In this document: one piece after another, positions 26,424-37,016 of the stretch
Numbering within the stretch: the stretch's first letter is position 1
How the letters are laid out: each line of letters starts with the position of its first letter
Origin: Nocardia donostiensis
GTDB taxonomy: Bacteria; Actinomycetota; Actinomycetes; Mycobacteriales; Mycobacteriaceae
NCBI RefSeq assembly: GCF_002081715.1
Contig: NZ_MUKP01000010.1
Coordinates: 1 to 64,000 of the forward strand
Direction of reading: 5' to 3'
Length of the DNA stretch: 64,000 nt
Notes under the pieces: generated by a model
What the model was told of the DNA's origin: nothing
Seen by the model: only the letters and a program-made list of their open reading frames with translations
The model's database searches: none
Position numbers and translations under genes: made by a program

Positions 26424-28058
26424 ATGCTGCACGATCGTGTCACCCGTCGCTGCCGCGAGCAGTTCCACGGCCGCGGCCGGTTCCGCCACGGAGCCAACAC
26501 CATGATGGGCCGGTTCGTGCTGTGGGCGCTGCGCGCACGCTGGGGACTGGCTGTTGTCGTCATCACCTGTAATCTGAGCGGCCTCGCGGTCATCGTCACC
26601 CAGCTGTGGCTGATCGGGTTCTCCGGCAGACTCGGCCCCCACATCCTGGACAGCCTCGTGGTGGTCTCGATCTACCCGATCATCGCTTTCCTGGTCGGCG
26701 TCGCGCTTGCCGTCCGCGACCGATCCGTCTACTTCCGATGGCTCGACCAAGCGCGCAAACCGAGCCCGGCCGAAGCACGACGGCTGCTGCGACTGCCGCT
26801 CGCCATCACGACACGCGCGCTGGCGCTGTGGCTGCCCGGGGTGATCCTGGCCGCCGTGATCCTGGCGCAGATCACCCCGGAGAACGATCTGGCGGTGATG
26901 CTGGCGATGTTCCTCATCGGCGGCCTGGAATCGGCGGCAGCGACTTTCCTGATCGTCGACCGGCTGATCCGGCCAACCATCCCCATCGTGGCCGGGGTGC
27001 TCGGCGCCACCATGCACTGGAGTTCCACTGTCTTCGTGCGCGTGGTACTCGCCTGGGCGGTATCCGGGGCCATGCCGTTGAGCGCGCTGATCGTGGTGCT
27101 GGCCGACCCGGTATCGGCACCCTCGCACCGTATCCGCACCGGCATCTATGTCGCGGCCGTCGGTATCGCCGTCGGCGCGCTGGCCACCGCGACCCTGGCC
27201 AGGGCGGTTGCCGCGCCGATGCGGATGCTGCGGCTGGCCCTGGACCGCATCACCCAGGGCGAGCTGGATGTGAAGGTGCCCGTCGGCAGCGCCAGCGAAA
27301 TCGGGCGGCTGGAGAACTCGGTCAACGAACTCGCCGCGACACTGCGGGAACGGTCCCGGATGCGGGCCGTGTTCGGCCGCCATGTCGGTGATGAGGTCGC
27401 CGAACGGGCACTCGCTGCAGGGATGGACCTGACCGGCGACGTGCGGGAGGTGACAGCGCTGTTCGTGGACGTCACCGGGTCGGTCGCCATCTCCACCGGG
27501 CTGCCGCCGCAGGAGTTCGTCGCCAAACTCAACCGGCTGCTTTCCATCGTGGTCGCCGCGACCGAGGAGAACAACGGCCTGGTCAACAAGTTCGAAGGCG
27601 ACGCGGCGCTGTGTATTTTCGGCGCGCCCATCGCGTTGCGCGACAACGCAACTCCCGCCCTGCGCGCCGCCCGCCGCATCCGCGACGAAGTGCTCGCCAC
27701 CGGCGAACTCGATATCGGTATCGGCGTCGCCCGCGGCCGTGTCTTCGCCGGTGACATCGGCACCGACACCCGCCTGGAGTTCACCGTCATCGGCGACGCC
27801 GTCAACGCCGCATCCCGCCTCACCACCCAGGCCAAACAGGCCCCTCGCCGCATCCTGGTCAGCCAGGCCGTCATCGATGCCGCCGCACCCCACGAACGCG
27901 CAGCATGGGAGGCCTACGAGCACATCACCCTGCGCGGCCTCACCGAACCCACCCCATCATGGACCGATATCGATCCGGCCGATGTTCCCACACCAGCCAC
28001 CCGGACCCACCCCGCGGAACGAGCAGCAACCGACCGTGAACCGGGCACAGACGACTGA
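26424..28058 (+). CDS. Class III adenylate/guanylate cyclase with six-helix membrane domain and HAMP
   Basis: A 544-residue signalling enzyme. Six hydrophobic segments lie between residues about 30 and 270, followed by a HAMP region (LARAVAAPMRMLRLALDRIT, then GELDVKVPVGSASEIGRLEN) and a class III cyclase domain. The domain includes ALFVDVTGSVAISTG with a metal Asp, NKFEGDAALCIFGAP with the substrate-base Lys and second Asp, and GDAVNAASRLTTQAK with the transition-state Asn/Arg. This matches the mycobacterial Rv3645/Rv1318c type. It is predicted to make cAMP at the inner membrane. The start is uncertain; ATG 26424 has GAGG six bases upstream, and 26502 is an alternative. Confidence 0.88.
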   Translation: MLHDRVTRRCREQFHGRGRFRHGANTMMGRFVLWALRARWGLAVVVITCNLSGLAVIVTQLWLIGFSGRLGPHILDSLVVVSIYPIIAFLVGVALAVRDRSVYFRWLDQARKPSPAEARRLLRLPLAITTRALALWLPGVILAAVILAQITPENDLAVMLAMFLIGGLESAAATFLIVDRLIRPTIPIVAGVLGATMHWSSTVFVRVVLAWAVSGAMPLSALIVVLADPVSAPSHRIRTGIYVAAVGIAVGALATATLARAVAAPMRMLRLALDRITQGELDVKVPVGSASEIGRLENSVNELAATLRERSRMRAVFGRHVGDEVAERALAAGMDLTGDVREVTALFVDVTGSVAISTGLPPQEFVAKLNRLLSIVVAATEENNGLVNKFEGDAALCIFGAPIALRDNATPALRAARRIRDEVLATGELDIGIGVARGRVFAGDIGTDTRLEFTVIGDAVNAASRLTTQAKQAPRRILVSQAVIDAAAPHERAAWEAYEHITLRGLTEPTPSWTDIDPADVPTPATRTHPAERAATDREPGTDD

Positions 28059-28288
28059 CCCCACCCGGTCACCGACACGAGCACGGCGCTCACCGTCGAG
28101 TTAAGCGCCCTACGGCAGGACTATCACCTGGCATGCGTATCGGCTGGTCCCGCGCTCAACGTGGGCTGTCGCCGCGGTGGAAGCCGGGCAGCGCAACCGA
28201 TGGAGCTTCGACACGCAAGCCGGGCATGGCAGTTAGTCCCACGAGGCTCAGCGATACAGCCCACCGCTGTCCCCGCGCAATTCCCGGA

Positions 28289-30328
<2,040 letters not shown>

Positions 30329-30398
30329 GGTATCCAGCCTGCCACGGTCCGCGGATTCGCGTTGGCGACACGGGCCGTCGCTTGTTTAGGGTGAGCGC

Positions 30399-30797
30399 GT
30401 GATCAGAACCGCCGCCCTCGCCCATATCCGCGACCGCCGCCTGATCCAGACCCGGCCGGTCGGCAAATCGGTTTTCTATATGGCAGGCGGAAAGATCGAT
30501 CCCGGTGAAACTCCCGTCGCAGCCCTACATCGAGAGGTACGCGAAGAACTCGGCGTCGGTGTCACCGCGGTCCACGAACTCGGCATCTTCGAGGCAGCCG
30601 CCTACGGCCATCCCGCAGGCACCCGCCTGCACATGACCTGCTTCACCGCCGACCTCACCGACGAACCCCATCCCACCAGCGAAATCGCCGAGCTCCGCTA
30701 TTTCACCGGCAGCGAGTACAGCGCGATGAACGACGTTGCTCCCGGTTCCTTGATGGTCTTCCGCCATCTGCACGACCTCGGTCTCATCGACTGGTAG
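30399..30797 (+). CDS. NUDIX hydrolase
   Basis: A 132-residue hydrolase with a complete Nudix box: G-KIDPG-E-TPVAALH-REVREELGV, i.e. GX5EX7REUXEEXGU, at residues 30-52. The metal-binding Glu residues (REVREE) are all present. It cleaves nucleoside diphosphates linked to another group; the exact substrate is unknown. GTG start at 30399. The central FYMAGGKIDPGE motif recalls small housekeeping pyrophosphatases. Confidence 0.9.
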   Translation: MIRTAALAHIRDRRLIQTRPVGKSVFYMAGGKIDPGETPVAALHREVREELGVGVTAVHELGIFEAAAYGHPAGTRLHMTCFTADLTDEPHPTSEIAELRYFTGSEYSAMNDVAPGSLMVFRHLHDLGLIDW

Positions 30798-30899
30798 ATC
30801 GACTGGAAGCAGCCACGCCGCAGAACGGAGCGACGCGCGCCAGGCTCGCGGATCCGATCACCGGCGGTGTCCGACTGCGGACAGCCTGCCGATACGCAG

Positions 30900-31184
30900 T
30901 CACTCCACCGGGTGCTGCGCCTCGTTCTTGTCCTGCCCGGCTCGGCGGATGATCCCGTGTTCGGTGCCTTCGTCGGCTTCCTGATCCGGTTCCGGATGTT
31001 CGGGCTCGAAGGTGTCCGGCAGATTCTTCAGATGCTTGTTCATGGAGCGGACCAGCAGGAAGGTGCCGACCAGCAGGACGAGCACGATGATCAGACCCAG
31101 CGGGGACGCCTTACCGAACTCGGGGCCGGTCGGCGTACCCGGCGTCTGAGCGAGCAGCACGGTCTGAACAAGCACTGCGTTCAT
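30900..31184 (-). CDS. Small single-pass membrane protein downstream of mca
   Basis: A 94-residue protein with one membrane helix, [20 protein letters not shown] (29-48), then a basic NKHLKNLP and a long acidic, cytoplasmic-type tail ([18 protein letters not shown]). It overlaps the mca stop/start by 4 bases (co-translated), as does the M. tuberculosis equivalent Rv1081c in my recollection. Function unknown. Confidence 0.8.
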   Translation of the reverse strand: MNAVLVQTVLLAQTPGTPTGPEFGKASPLGLIIVLVLLVGTFLLVRSMNKHLKNLPDTFEPEHPEPDQEADEGTEHGIIRRAGQDKNEAQHPVE

Positions 31185-32077
31185 CGCTGCTCATCTCCGA
31201 TACCAGCGAACAGGTCGTTTTCCGGCAGATCGGTGCGAACCCGGGTCTGGGCGAGCTCGAATTCTTCCGTCGGCCACAGCCGCTGCTGCATGTCCAGCGG
31301 GATCGCGAAGAACGCGCCGTTGGGGTCGATCTGGGTGGCGTGCGCGATCAGGGCGTCGTCACGCTGCGGGAAGTACTTGGCGCATTCGACCTGGGTGGTC
31401 ACCCGCGACATCACGTCACCGCGTTCCACCGCGCGTTTGCGTATTCCGTCCAGCCAGTCCTGCATCGGGAACGGTTCACCGATCCGCTCGTACTCCTCGG
31501 CGAAAATCTCCAGCCTGCGGATGCTGAAACCGTGGTTGTAGTACAGCTTCAACGGCGTCCACGGCTCCCCCGCGTCGGGGAATCGTTCCGGGTCGCCCGC
31601 GGCTTCGAAGGCGGCTACCGCTACCTCATGGCAGCGGATGTGGTCGGGATGCGGGTAGCCCCCGGTTTCGTCGTAGGTCGTCATCACGTGCGGTTTGAAT
31701 TCACGCACCACCCGAACCAGCGCCTCGGTCGCTTCCTCCAGCGGCACCAGGGCGAAGCAGCCCTCCGGCAGTGGCGGCAGCGGATCGCCTTCGGGCAACC
31801 CGGAGTCGACGAAACCCAGCCAGGTGTGGCGCACGCCGAGGGCGGCGGCCGCGGCGGCCATCTCCTCCCGGCGGATCTCGTGGATACGTTCCAGAACCCC
31901 CGGCGTATCCATCGCCGGGTTCAGGATGCTGCCGCGCTCGCCGCCGGTGAGGCTGACGACCATGACCTCGTTACCCTCATCGGCGTAACGAGCGGTCGTC
32001 GCGGCGCCCTTGCTGGATTCGTCGTCGGGGTGGGCATGCACCGCCATGAGGCGAAGGCCACTCACTATCTCGTTCAC
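31181..32077 (-). CDS. mca: Mycothiol S-conjugate amidase
   Basis: A 298-residue zinc amidase of the LmbE/PIG-L family. It cleaves mycothiol S-conjugates so that toxins leave the cell as mercapturic acids. The zinc-binding [17 protein letters not shown] is at the start (His16, Asp18-Asp19), with the later [18 protein letters not shown] providing the second His. The full length, and the [18 protein letters not shown] tail specific to Mca rather than MshB, support the name. GTG start at 32077. Mycothiol confirms an actinobacterial host. Confidence 0.93.
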   Translation of the reverse strand: MNEIVSGLRLMAVHAHPDDESSKGAATTARYADEGNEVMVVSLTGGERGSILNPAMDTPGVLERIHEIRREEMAAAAAALGVRHTWLGFVDSGLPEGDPLPPLPEGCFALVPLEEATEALVRVVREFKPHVMTTYDETGGYPHPDHIRCHEVAVAAFEAAGDPERFPDAGEPWTPLKLYYNHGFSIRRLEIFAEEYERIGEPFPMQDWLDGIRKRAVERGDVMSRVTTQVECAKYFPQRDDALIAHATQIDPNGAFFAIPLDMQQRLWPTEEFELAQTRVRTDLPENDLFAGIGDEQR

Positions 32078-32190
32078 CGTCGCTCTCGCTCGCGGGTGGG
32101 GTCGGGGCTTTCGTTCCCGAGGGGTCTTCCGTATCTATAGTTCCATCTGGACCGATTCTGTTCCGACCTACCCCCCGGGAGCGACACACC

Positions 32191-32691
32191 ATGACTGAGC
32201 CGACACCGGAATCCGCGCCCGACAGCGCCGGTGCCGGCGACAGTCCCGGCGCGGAAACAGCCAGCCACACCGACGCCGCCGCCCGCTACGCCGACCGGTA
32301 CGGGCGCGCATCACGTACGCGGCGGCGGTGGCCGGTCCTCGTGCTCGGTGTCCTGGTGGTGGTCGTGGGTATCGGCGTCGGCTACCTGGGCTGGCAGCAG
32401 TACGGCCCCGACGAGATCCAGACCGAACAGCTCGGCTACACCGTGCTCGACGATTCGACGATCGAGGTCCGGATCAAGCTCACCCGCGCCGACCCGGAGA
32501 AACCGGTGGTGTGTTTCGTGCGCGCCATGGACGCCGACATCGCGGAGGTAGGCCGCCGCGAGATCCTGATCGAGGGATCCGAGCACGGTACGGTGGAGTT
32601 CACCACCATGGTGCGGACTTCCGAACGGCCCGCTTCCGGCGCCGTCTACGGCTGCACCGAAAGCGTCCCGGAATACCTGCGCTCCCGGTAG
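32191..32691 (+). CDS. DUF4307-type membrane-anchored protein
   Basis: A 166-residue protein: an acidic/Ala-rich N-terminus, the basic RYGRASRTRRRWPVLVL, one membrane helix (VLVLGVLVVVVGIGVGYLGW, about 49-68), and an extracellular domain with PEKPVVCFVRAMDADIAEVG and a closing Cys. The RYG...membrane helix...C layout is that of DUF4307. The function of the family is unknown. It is divergent from mca and followed by an intrinsic terminator before greA. Confidence 0.75.
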   Translation: MTEPTPESAPDSAGAGDSPGAETASHTDAAARYADRYGRASRTRRRWPVLVLGVLVVVVGIGVGYLGWQQYGPDEIQTEQLGYTVLDDSTIEVRIKLTRADPEKPVVCFVRAMDADIAEVGRREILIEGSEHGTVEFTTMVRTSERPASGAVYGCTESVPEYLRSR

Positions 32692-32724
32692 GAGCCGGGT
32701 TTCCGCGCCGAGCAACACGTGGTC

Positions 32725-32757
32725 GGTCGGAAGAAAATAACTCCGACCTGCATTTTT
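32725..32757 (+). terminator. Intrinsic terminator between DUF4307 gene and greA
   Basis: GGTCGGA (32725-32731) pairs with TCCGACC (32742-32748) around a 10-base loop and is followed by tgca and TTTTT (32753-32757). The T run makes it one of the clearest intrinsic terminators in the window. Confidence 0.65.
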
Positions 32758-32774
32758 GTGATTCATGCTAAAAT
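32745..32774 (+). promoter_or_regulatory. Extended -10 promoter of greA
   Basis: TAAAAT at 32769-32774, preceded by TGC, forms an extended -10 (TGnTAAAAT). A weak -35, gacctg, lies 18 bases upstream. Transcription would start near 32781, which puts the first leader hairpin at the very 5' end of the RNA and gives a leader of about 220 bases. Confidence 0.6.
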
Positions 32775-32782
32775 GGCTTCAG

Positions 32783-32980
32783 ACACGGTTCCGGGGCACG
32801 GAGCCGTGTTTGCTGCATAGACGGCCAGCGCTGTGAAGTCCCGTGGCGGCGAGTTCGCCCGGGACCAGCCCTGTTGGGGTTCGTAGAACTTCCCCAGGAT
32901 CGCTCTAGCCGTCCACTGAAGCATGCCTGCCCACGGGTGGGCCGTGCCGCAGTTATCAGGGAATCCCGGCCCAGGCTGGG
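32783..32980 (+). ncRNA. Structured greA leader: 5' hairpin, three-way junction, two hairpins
   Basis: Pairings were checked by eye. The 5' hairpin is 32783-32793 with 32799-32809 (11 bp, one G-U, 5-base loop). The junction closing stem is GACGGC 32820-32825 with GCCGTC 32908-32913, plus AGCG 32827-32830 with CGCT 32901-32904. Junction arm one is GTCCCG 32838-32843 and GGCG 32845-32848 with CGCC 32856-32859 and CGGGAC 32860-32865. Arm two is CCT 32870-32872 and GGGGTTC 32876-32882 with GAAC 32886-32889, CCCC 32892-32895 and AGG 32896-32898. Then come 32929-32933 with 32938-32942, and CCCGGC 32965-32970 with GCTGGG 32975-32980, just before the AGGGAG ribosome site. A compact closed junction in a long leader is riboswitch- or sRNA-like. 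I cannot name a family. Confidence 0.55.
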
Positions 32981-33004
32981 GACAACTACTAGGGAGTGAT
33001 CGAG

Positions 33005-33499
33005 ATGACTGAGACGCAAGTGACCTGGCTGACCCCGGAGTCGCACGACAGGCTCAAGAGCGAACTCGACGCGCTCATCGCCAATCGTCCGGTCATCGCC
33101 GCCGAAATCAACGAGCGCCGGGAAGAAGGTGACCTCAAGGAGAACGGCGGATACCATGCGGCGCGCGAGGAGCAGGGCCAGCAGGAGGCCCGCATCCGGC
33201 AACTGCAGGAACTGCTGAACAACGCCAAAGTCGGCGTCGCCCCCACCCAATCCGGTATCGCACTGCCGGGGTCGGTGGTGAAGGTGTACTACGACGGCGA
33301 CGAAACCGACACCGAGACCTTCCTCATCGCCACCCGGGAAGAGGGCTTGGGTGACTCCGACCTCGAGACCTACTCCCCCAACTCGCCGCTCGGCGGCGCA
33401 CTCATCGACGCCAAGGTCGGCGAGACCCGCGAATACACGCTGCCCAACGGCAACACCATGAAGGTGACGCTGGTCAGCGCGGAGCCGTACCGGAGCTGA
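33005..33499 (+). CDS. greA: Transcription elongation factor GreA
   Basis: A 164-residue factor that rescues backtracked RNA polymerase by stimulating transcript cleavage. The N-terminal coiled coil carries the acidic tip [20 protein letters not shown] (Asp and Glu at the tip), and the C-terminal domain includes [21 protein letters not shown] 33005 gives [20 protein letters not shown], matching the mycobacterial protein as I recall it, with AGGGAG eight bases upstream; an upstream GTG at 32996 is disfavoured. Expression may be controlled through the structured leader. Confidence 0.96.
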   Translation: MTETQVTWLTPESHDRLKSELDALIANRPVIAAEINERREEGDLKENGGYHAAREEQGQQEARIRQLQELLNNAKVGVAPTQSGIALPGSVVKVYYDGDETDTETFLIATREEGLGDSDLETYSPNSPLGGALIDAKVGETREYTLPNGNTMKVTLVSAEPYRS

Positions 33500-33589
33500 G
33501 CTGACCCCCCACACCGAACACCGCTGTGCGCGGTAATTTCCGCATGCGCTGGACTCGGTTGAACGGGGTCGGTCGGAAGTAACAGACGC

Positions 33590-33625
33590 AAACGGCCGCA
33601 TCCGATGTTTCGGGTGCGGCCGTTT
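33590..33625. terminator. Bidirectional terminator between greA and metB
   Basis: AAACGGCCGCA (33590-33600) pairs perfectly with TGCGGCCGTTT (33615-33625). T runs or A runs flank both sides, so it can stop greA and the converging metB transcript. Confidence 0.8.
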
Positions 33626-33643
33626 CCTCACGTATCGAACCTA

Positions 33644-34786
33644 TCAGCGCAGCGCCTGCTGTACGTCGGCGAGCAGATCGCCCACATCCTCGATACCGAC
33701 CGACAGCCGAACCAGATCCGCGGGCACCTCCAGATCGGAACCCTCGGTGGACGCGTGCGTCATGGCCGCAGGATGTTCGATCAGTGACTCCACCCCGCCC
33801 AGCGACTCGGCCAGGGTGAACACCTTCGTCGCGGAGCAGAACCGGCGGGCGGCCTCCACACCACCGGCCAGCCGCACCGAGATCATCCCGCCGAAACGAC
33901 GCATCTGCTTATCGGCGACAGCGTGACCGGGATGCTCGGGCATGCCCGGGTAGATCACCTTGCTGATCGCCGGATGCCCGGACAGGAACTCGGCCAGTGT
34001 CTCGGCGTTATCGCAGTGCCGATCCATGCGCACCGCCAGCGTTTTGGTGCCACGCAAAGTGAGGAACGCATCGAACGGGCCGGGCACCGCGCCCGCACCG
34101 TTCTGCAGGAACCCGAATGCGGCGTCGAGTTCGGTGTCATCGGTGATCAACGCGCCACCGATCACATCGGAATGCCCGCCCAGGTACTTGGTGGTCGAAT
34201 GGACGACCACATCGGCGCCGAGCAGCAGCGGCTGCTGCAGGTAGGGGGTGGCGAAGGTGTTGTCGACAACCAGTTTGGCGCCGCTGGTGTGCGCGATATC
34301 GGCGAGCGCCGGGATATCGCCGATGCTCAGCAGCGGGTTGGTCGGCGTCTCGATCCAGATGAGCTTGGTGTTGGGCCGGATGGCGGCGCGCATCTCGTCC
34401 ACGTTGAACACATGCGCGGCGGAATGTTCGATACCCCACTGGCTGAACACCTTGTCGATCAGCCGGAAGGTGCCACCGTAGGCGTCGTCGGGGATGACGA
34501 TGTGGTCGCCGGGGCGCAGCATGGCGCGCAGCGCGCAGTCGGTGGCGGCCATGCCGGAGGCGAACGCGCGGCCGTAGCGGCCGGATTCGAGCGCGGCGAG
34601 GTTGGCTTCCAGCGAAGTACGGGTGGGATTGCCGGTGCGAGCGTACTCGTAACCGTCGCGCAGTCCGCCGACGCCGTCCTGGGCGAAGGTGGAACTGGCG
34701 TAGATCGGCACGTTCACCGCGCCGGTCTTGGGGTCGGGTTCGTATCCGGCGTGCACGGCTCTGGTGGAGAATCCCAGCTCGCTCAT
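33644..34786 (-). CDS. metB: Cystathionine gamma-synthase
   Basis: A 380-residue PLP enzyme of trans-sulfuration that joins an activated homoserine to cysteine. It carries YEYARTGNPTRTSLEANLAA, FASGMAATDCALRAML, LVVDNTFATPYLQQPL, the PLP lysine in VVHSTTKYLGGHSD and the closing SLGGVESLIEHPAAMTH. Cystathionine gamma-lyase is close in sequence; the mycobacterial equivalent at this position (Rv1079) is called MetB, so the name follows synteny. ATG 34786 (MSELGFSTRAVHAGYEPDPK) is the family start. It lies 55 bases after cbs, probably in one operon linking cysteine, homocysteine and methionine. Confidence 0.92.
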   Translation of the reverse strand: MSELGFSTRAVHAGYEPDPKTGAVNVPIYASSTFAQDGVGGLRDGYEYARTGNPTRTSLEANLAALESGRYGRAFASGMAATDCALRAMLRPGDHIVIPDDAYGGTFRLIDKVFSQWGIEHSAAHVFNVDEMRAAIRPNTKLIWIETPTNPLLSIGDIPALADIAHTSGAKLVVDNTFATPYLQQPLLLGADVVVHSTTKYLGGHSDVIGGALITDDTELDAAFGFLQNGAGAVPGPFDAFLTLRGTKTLAVRMDRHCDNAETLAEFLSGHPAISKVIYPGMPEHPGHAVADKQMRRFGGMISVRLAGGVEAARRFCSATKVFTLAESLGGVESLIEHPAAMTHASTEGSDLEVPADLVRLSVGIEDVGDLLADVQQALR

Positions 34787-34841
34787 ATCGCCCAGCCTAA
34801 ACTGCGGTATCCCAGCCCGGTCACGCCGGGCCCCCACCATT

Positions 34842-36233
34842 TCACCGTCCGACGGCTCCGGTGCTCATGAAGCCGAGCAGATCGTGCCGAGTGATGACAC
34901 CGACCGGTTTGCCGTCCTCCACCACCATCAGCGCGTCGGTGTCCGACAGCGCCTTGGTGGCGGCCGAAATCGGTTCACCCGAGCCGATCAGCGGGAACGA
35001 CGCGCTCATGTGCTGAGCCACCGAATCGGTGAGCGACGCGCGCCCCTCGAACACGGCCGAGAGCAGATCGCGTTCGGAAACGCTGCCTGCCACCTCACCG
35101 GCCATCACCGGCGGTTCGGCCCCGACGACCGGCATCTGCGAGACACCGTATTCGCGCAGGATCTCGATGGCATCGCGCAGGGTCTCCGAGGGATGGGTGT
35201 GCACCAGGTCCGGCAGCGCCCCCGATTTACCCCGCAGCACGTCGCCGACCAGCGGTTCCGCGGTGGTGCCGTCCAGCCGGGTGCGCAGGAAGCCGTAGGA
35301 GCTCATCCATTCGTCGTTGAAGATCTTCGACAGGTAGCCGCGGCCACCGTCGGGCAGCAGCACTACCACCACGGAGTCGGGATCGCGGCGCGCCACTTCG
35401 ATCGCGGCCACCACCGCCATACCGCAGGAGCCGCCGACCAGCAGCCCTTCCTCGCGGGCGAGGCGACGGGTCATATCGAAGGAGTCGGCGTCGGAAACAG
35501 CGATGATCTCGTCCGGGACCTTCGGGTCGTACGCCGCAGGCCAGAAATCCTCGCCGACACCCTCCACCAGGTAGGGGCGGCCGGTACCGCCGGAATACAC
35601 CGAACCCTCCGGGTCGGCGCCGATGACCTTCACCTTCCCGCCGGACACCTCCTTGAGGTAGCGGCCCGCGCCGCTGATGGTGCCGCCGGTGCCGACGCCC
35701 GCGACGAAATGGGTGACCTTGCCTTCGGTGTCGCGCCAGATCTCCGGGCCGGTGGTCTCGTAATGGCTGTCCGGGCCGCCCGGGTTGGAGTACTGGTCGG
35801 GCTTCCAGGCGCCGTCGATCTCGGTGACCAGCCGGTCGGAGACGCTGTAATAGCTGTCCGGATGATCCGGCGGTACAGCGGTCGGGCAGACCACCACTTC
35901 GGCGCCATAGGCGCGCAGCACATTGCGCTTGTCGTCGCTGACCTTGTCGGGGCAGACGAACACACACCGGTAGCCGCGTTGCTGCGCGACCAACGCCAGA
36001 CCGACGCCGGTATTGCCCGAGGTGGGTTCGACGATGGTGCCGCCGGGACGTAGCTGACCGGATGCTTCGGCGGCATCGATCATCTTCACCGCGATCCGGT
36101 CCTTCGAGCTGCCCCCCGGATTGAGGTACTCGATCTTGGCTGCGACCAGACCGGCGCCCGAACCGACCACAGAGTTCAATCGAACCAGCGGCGTATTGCC
36201 GATGAGGTCCACGACATGATCCGCGATGCGCAT
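34842..36233 (-). CDS. cbs: Cystathionine beta-synthase
   Basis: A 463-residue PLP enzyme making cystathionine from serine and homocysteine. It starts MRIADHVVDLIGNTPLVRLN, has the PLP lysine at residue 44 in YLNPGGSSKDRIAVK, TSGNTGVGLALVAQQRG, and the phosphate-binding GVGTGGTISGAGRYLKEVSG. Residues about 340-455 are two CBS modules (VSQMPVVGAEPP, PVGVITRHDLLGF), which in other organisms sense adenosyl ligands. ATG 36233 is the start; the frame runs on to 36347 without family sequence. Together with metB this allows sulfur flow between cysteine and homocysteine in both directions. Confidence 0.95.
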   Translation of the reverse strand: MRIADHVVDLIGNTPLVRLNSVVGSGAGLVAAKIEYLNPGGSSKDRIAVKMIDAAEASGQLRPGGTIVEPTSGNTGVGLALVAQQRGYRCVFVCPDKVSDDKRNVLRAYGAEVVVCPTAVPPDHPDSYYSVSDRLVTEIDGAWKPDQYSNPGGPDSHYETTGPEIWRDTEGKVTHFVAGVGTGGTISGAGRYLKEVSGGKVKVIGADPEGSVYSGGTGRPYLVEGVGEDFWPAAYDPKVPDEIIAVSDADSFDMTRRLAREEGLLVGGSCGMAVVAAIEVARRDPDSVVVVLLPDGGRGYLSKIFNDEWMSSYGFLRTRLDGTTAEPLVGDVLRGKSGALPDLVHTHPSETLRDAIEILREYGVSQMPVVGAEPPVMAGEVAGSVSERDLLSAVFEGRASLTDSVAQHMSASFPLIGSGEPISAATKALSDTDALMVVEDGKPVGVITRHDLLGFMSTGAVGR

Positions 36234-36331
36234 GCCCCCATCGTTGCAGAGTCGTTGCCGACGGGCTCGAGGTGGTCGGGACAGAGTGGGAAACCTGCGG
36301 TGGCGGCAAGCCACATTTACTATCTGCGCCC

Positions 36332-36799
36332 ATGAGGCTGCCGACAATCGCTCGTGCCGCCATGGTTCTGGCCGGATCGGCGGTCGCGCTGATCATCGGT
36401 TCCGGAGCTCAGGCCGGTGCGACCACCACTACCGTCACGTTCCCCGGGGTTCCGACCATGGCGTACGGCGGGCTGTGCTGGACCCATATCCACACCTGGG
36501 CCGATACCAGCCCGGCCTGGCCGGGACGGGCCGTGCTGAACGTACGGTCGGGGCCGGTCTCCGGTATCGGACCAGGTCGCTACCCGCTTGCCCCGCTGTG
36601 TGAGGTCCGCACGACCGTTTCTTGGCGCAATCTAGACACCGGAGCCACCGGTGTCTACGAAAACAACGTGGTGACCGGTATCTACGGCAGCATCCAGTAC
36701 TCGCTGTTCCAGGACACCGGGCCCGGCCGCGTGGCAGTGACGGTGACCACCAACCATGCCGGCATCCCCGCGCACGGCACCTTCTTCGTACCTGCCTGA
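36332..36799 (+). CDS. Secreted hypothetical protein
   Basis: A 155-residue protein with a Sec signal peptide (MRLPTIARAAMVLAGSAVAL, likely cut after AQA near residue 27). The mature region is Thr/Gly-rich and beta-like, with two Cys (GGLCWTHIHTW and LAPLCEVRTTVSW) that probably form a disulfide outside the cell. It is divergent from cbs. I do not recognise the family; small secreted proteins of this kind are common in Nocardia. Confidence 0.75.
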   Translation: MRLPTIARAAMVLAGSAVALIIGSGAQAGATTTTVTFPGVPTMAYGGLCWTHIHTWADTSPAWPGRAVLNVRSGPVSGIGPGRYPLAPLCEVRTTVSWRNLDTGATGVYENNVVTGIYGSIQYSLFQDTGPGRVAVTVTTNHAGIPAHGTFFVPA

Positions 36800-37016
36800 C
36801 CGCGGCGGTACCGGCCCGGCCGGGGCTCGGACTCCTCGGCCGCCGGATACGAACCCACACCGTGATCTGCTGCACGTTCGCTGAATGGGACAACGCCACA
36901 GCGGATGTTTCGCCGCAGCCGAGCGCGACGTAGATTCGAGAGGATCCATACCCACGAGTTTGTGTCCGGATGGGGGATTCCCGCCGCGCACGCTCCTCGA
37001 CACAAGGAGACCTCTC

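Noticed and set aside
26079..27923. Minus-strand 614-codon open frame
   Set aside because: Antisense shadow of the hemolysin III and cyclase genes, both of which carry complete family motifs.
32721..33581. 13-base repeat ggtcggtcggaag on both sides of greA
   Set aside because: Too short and GC-rich to separate from chance; one copy is part of a terminator stem.
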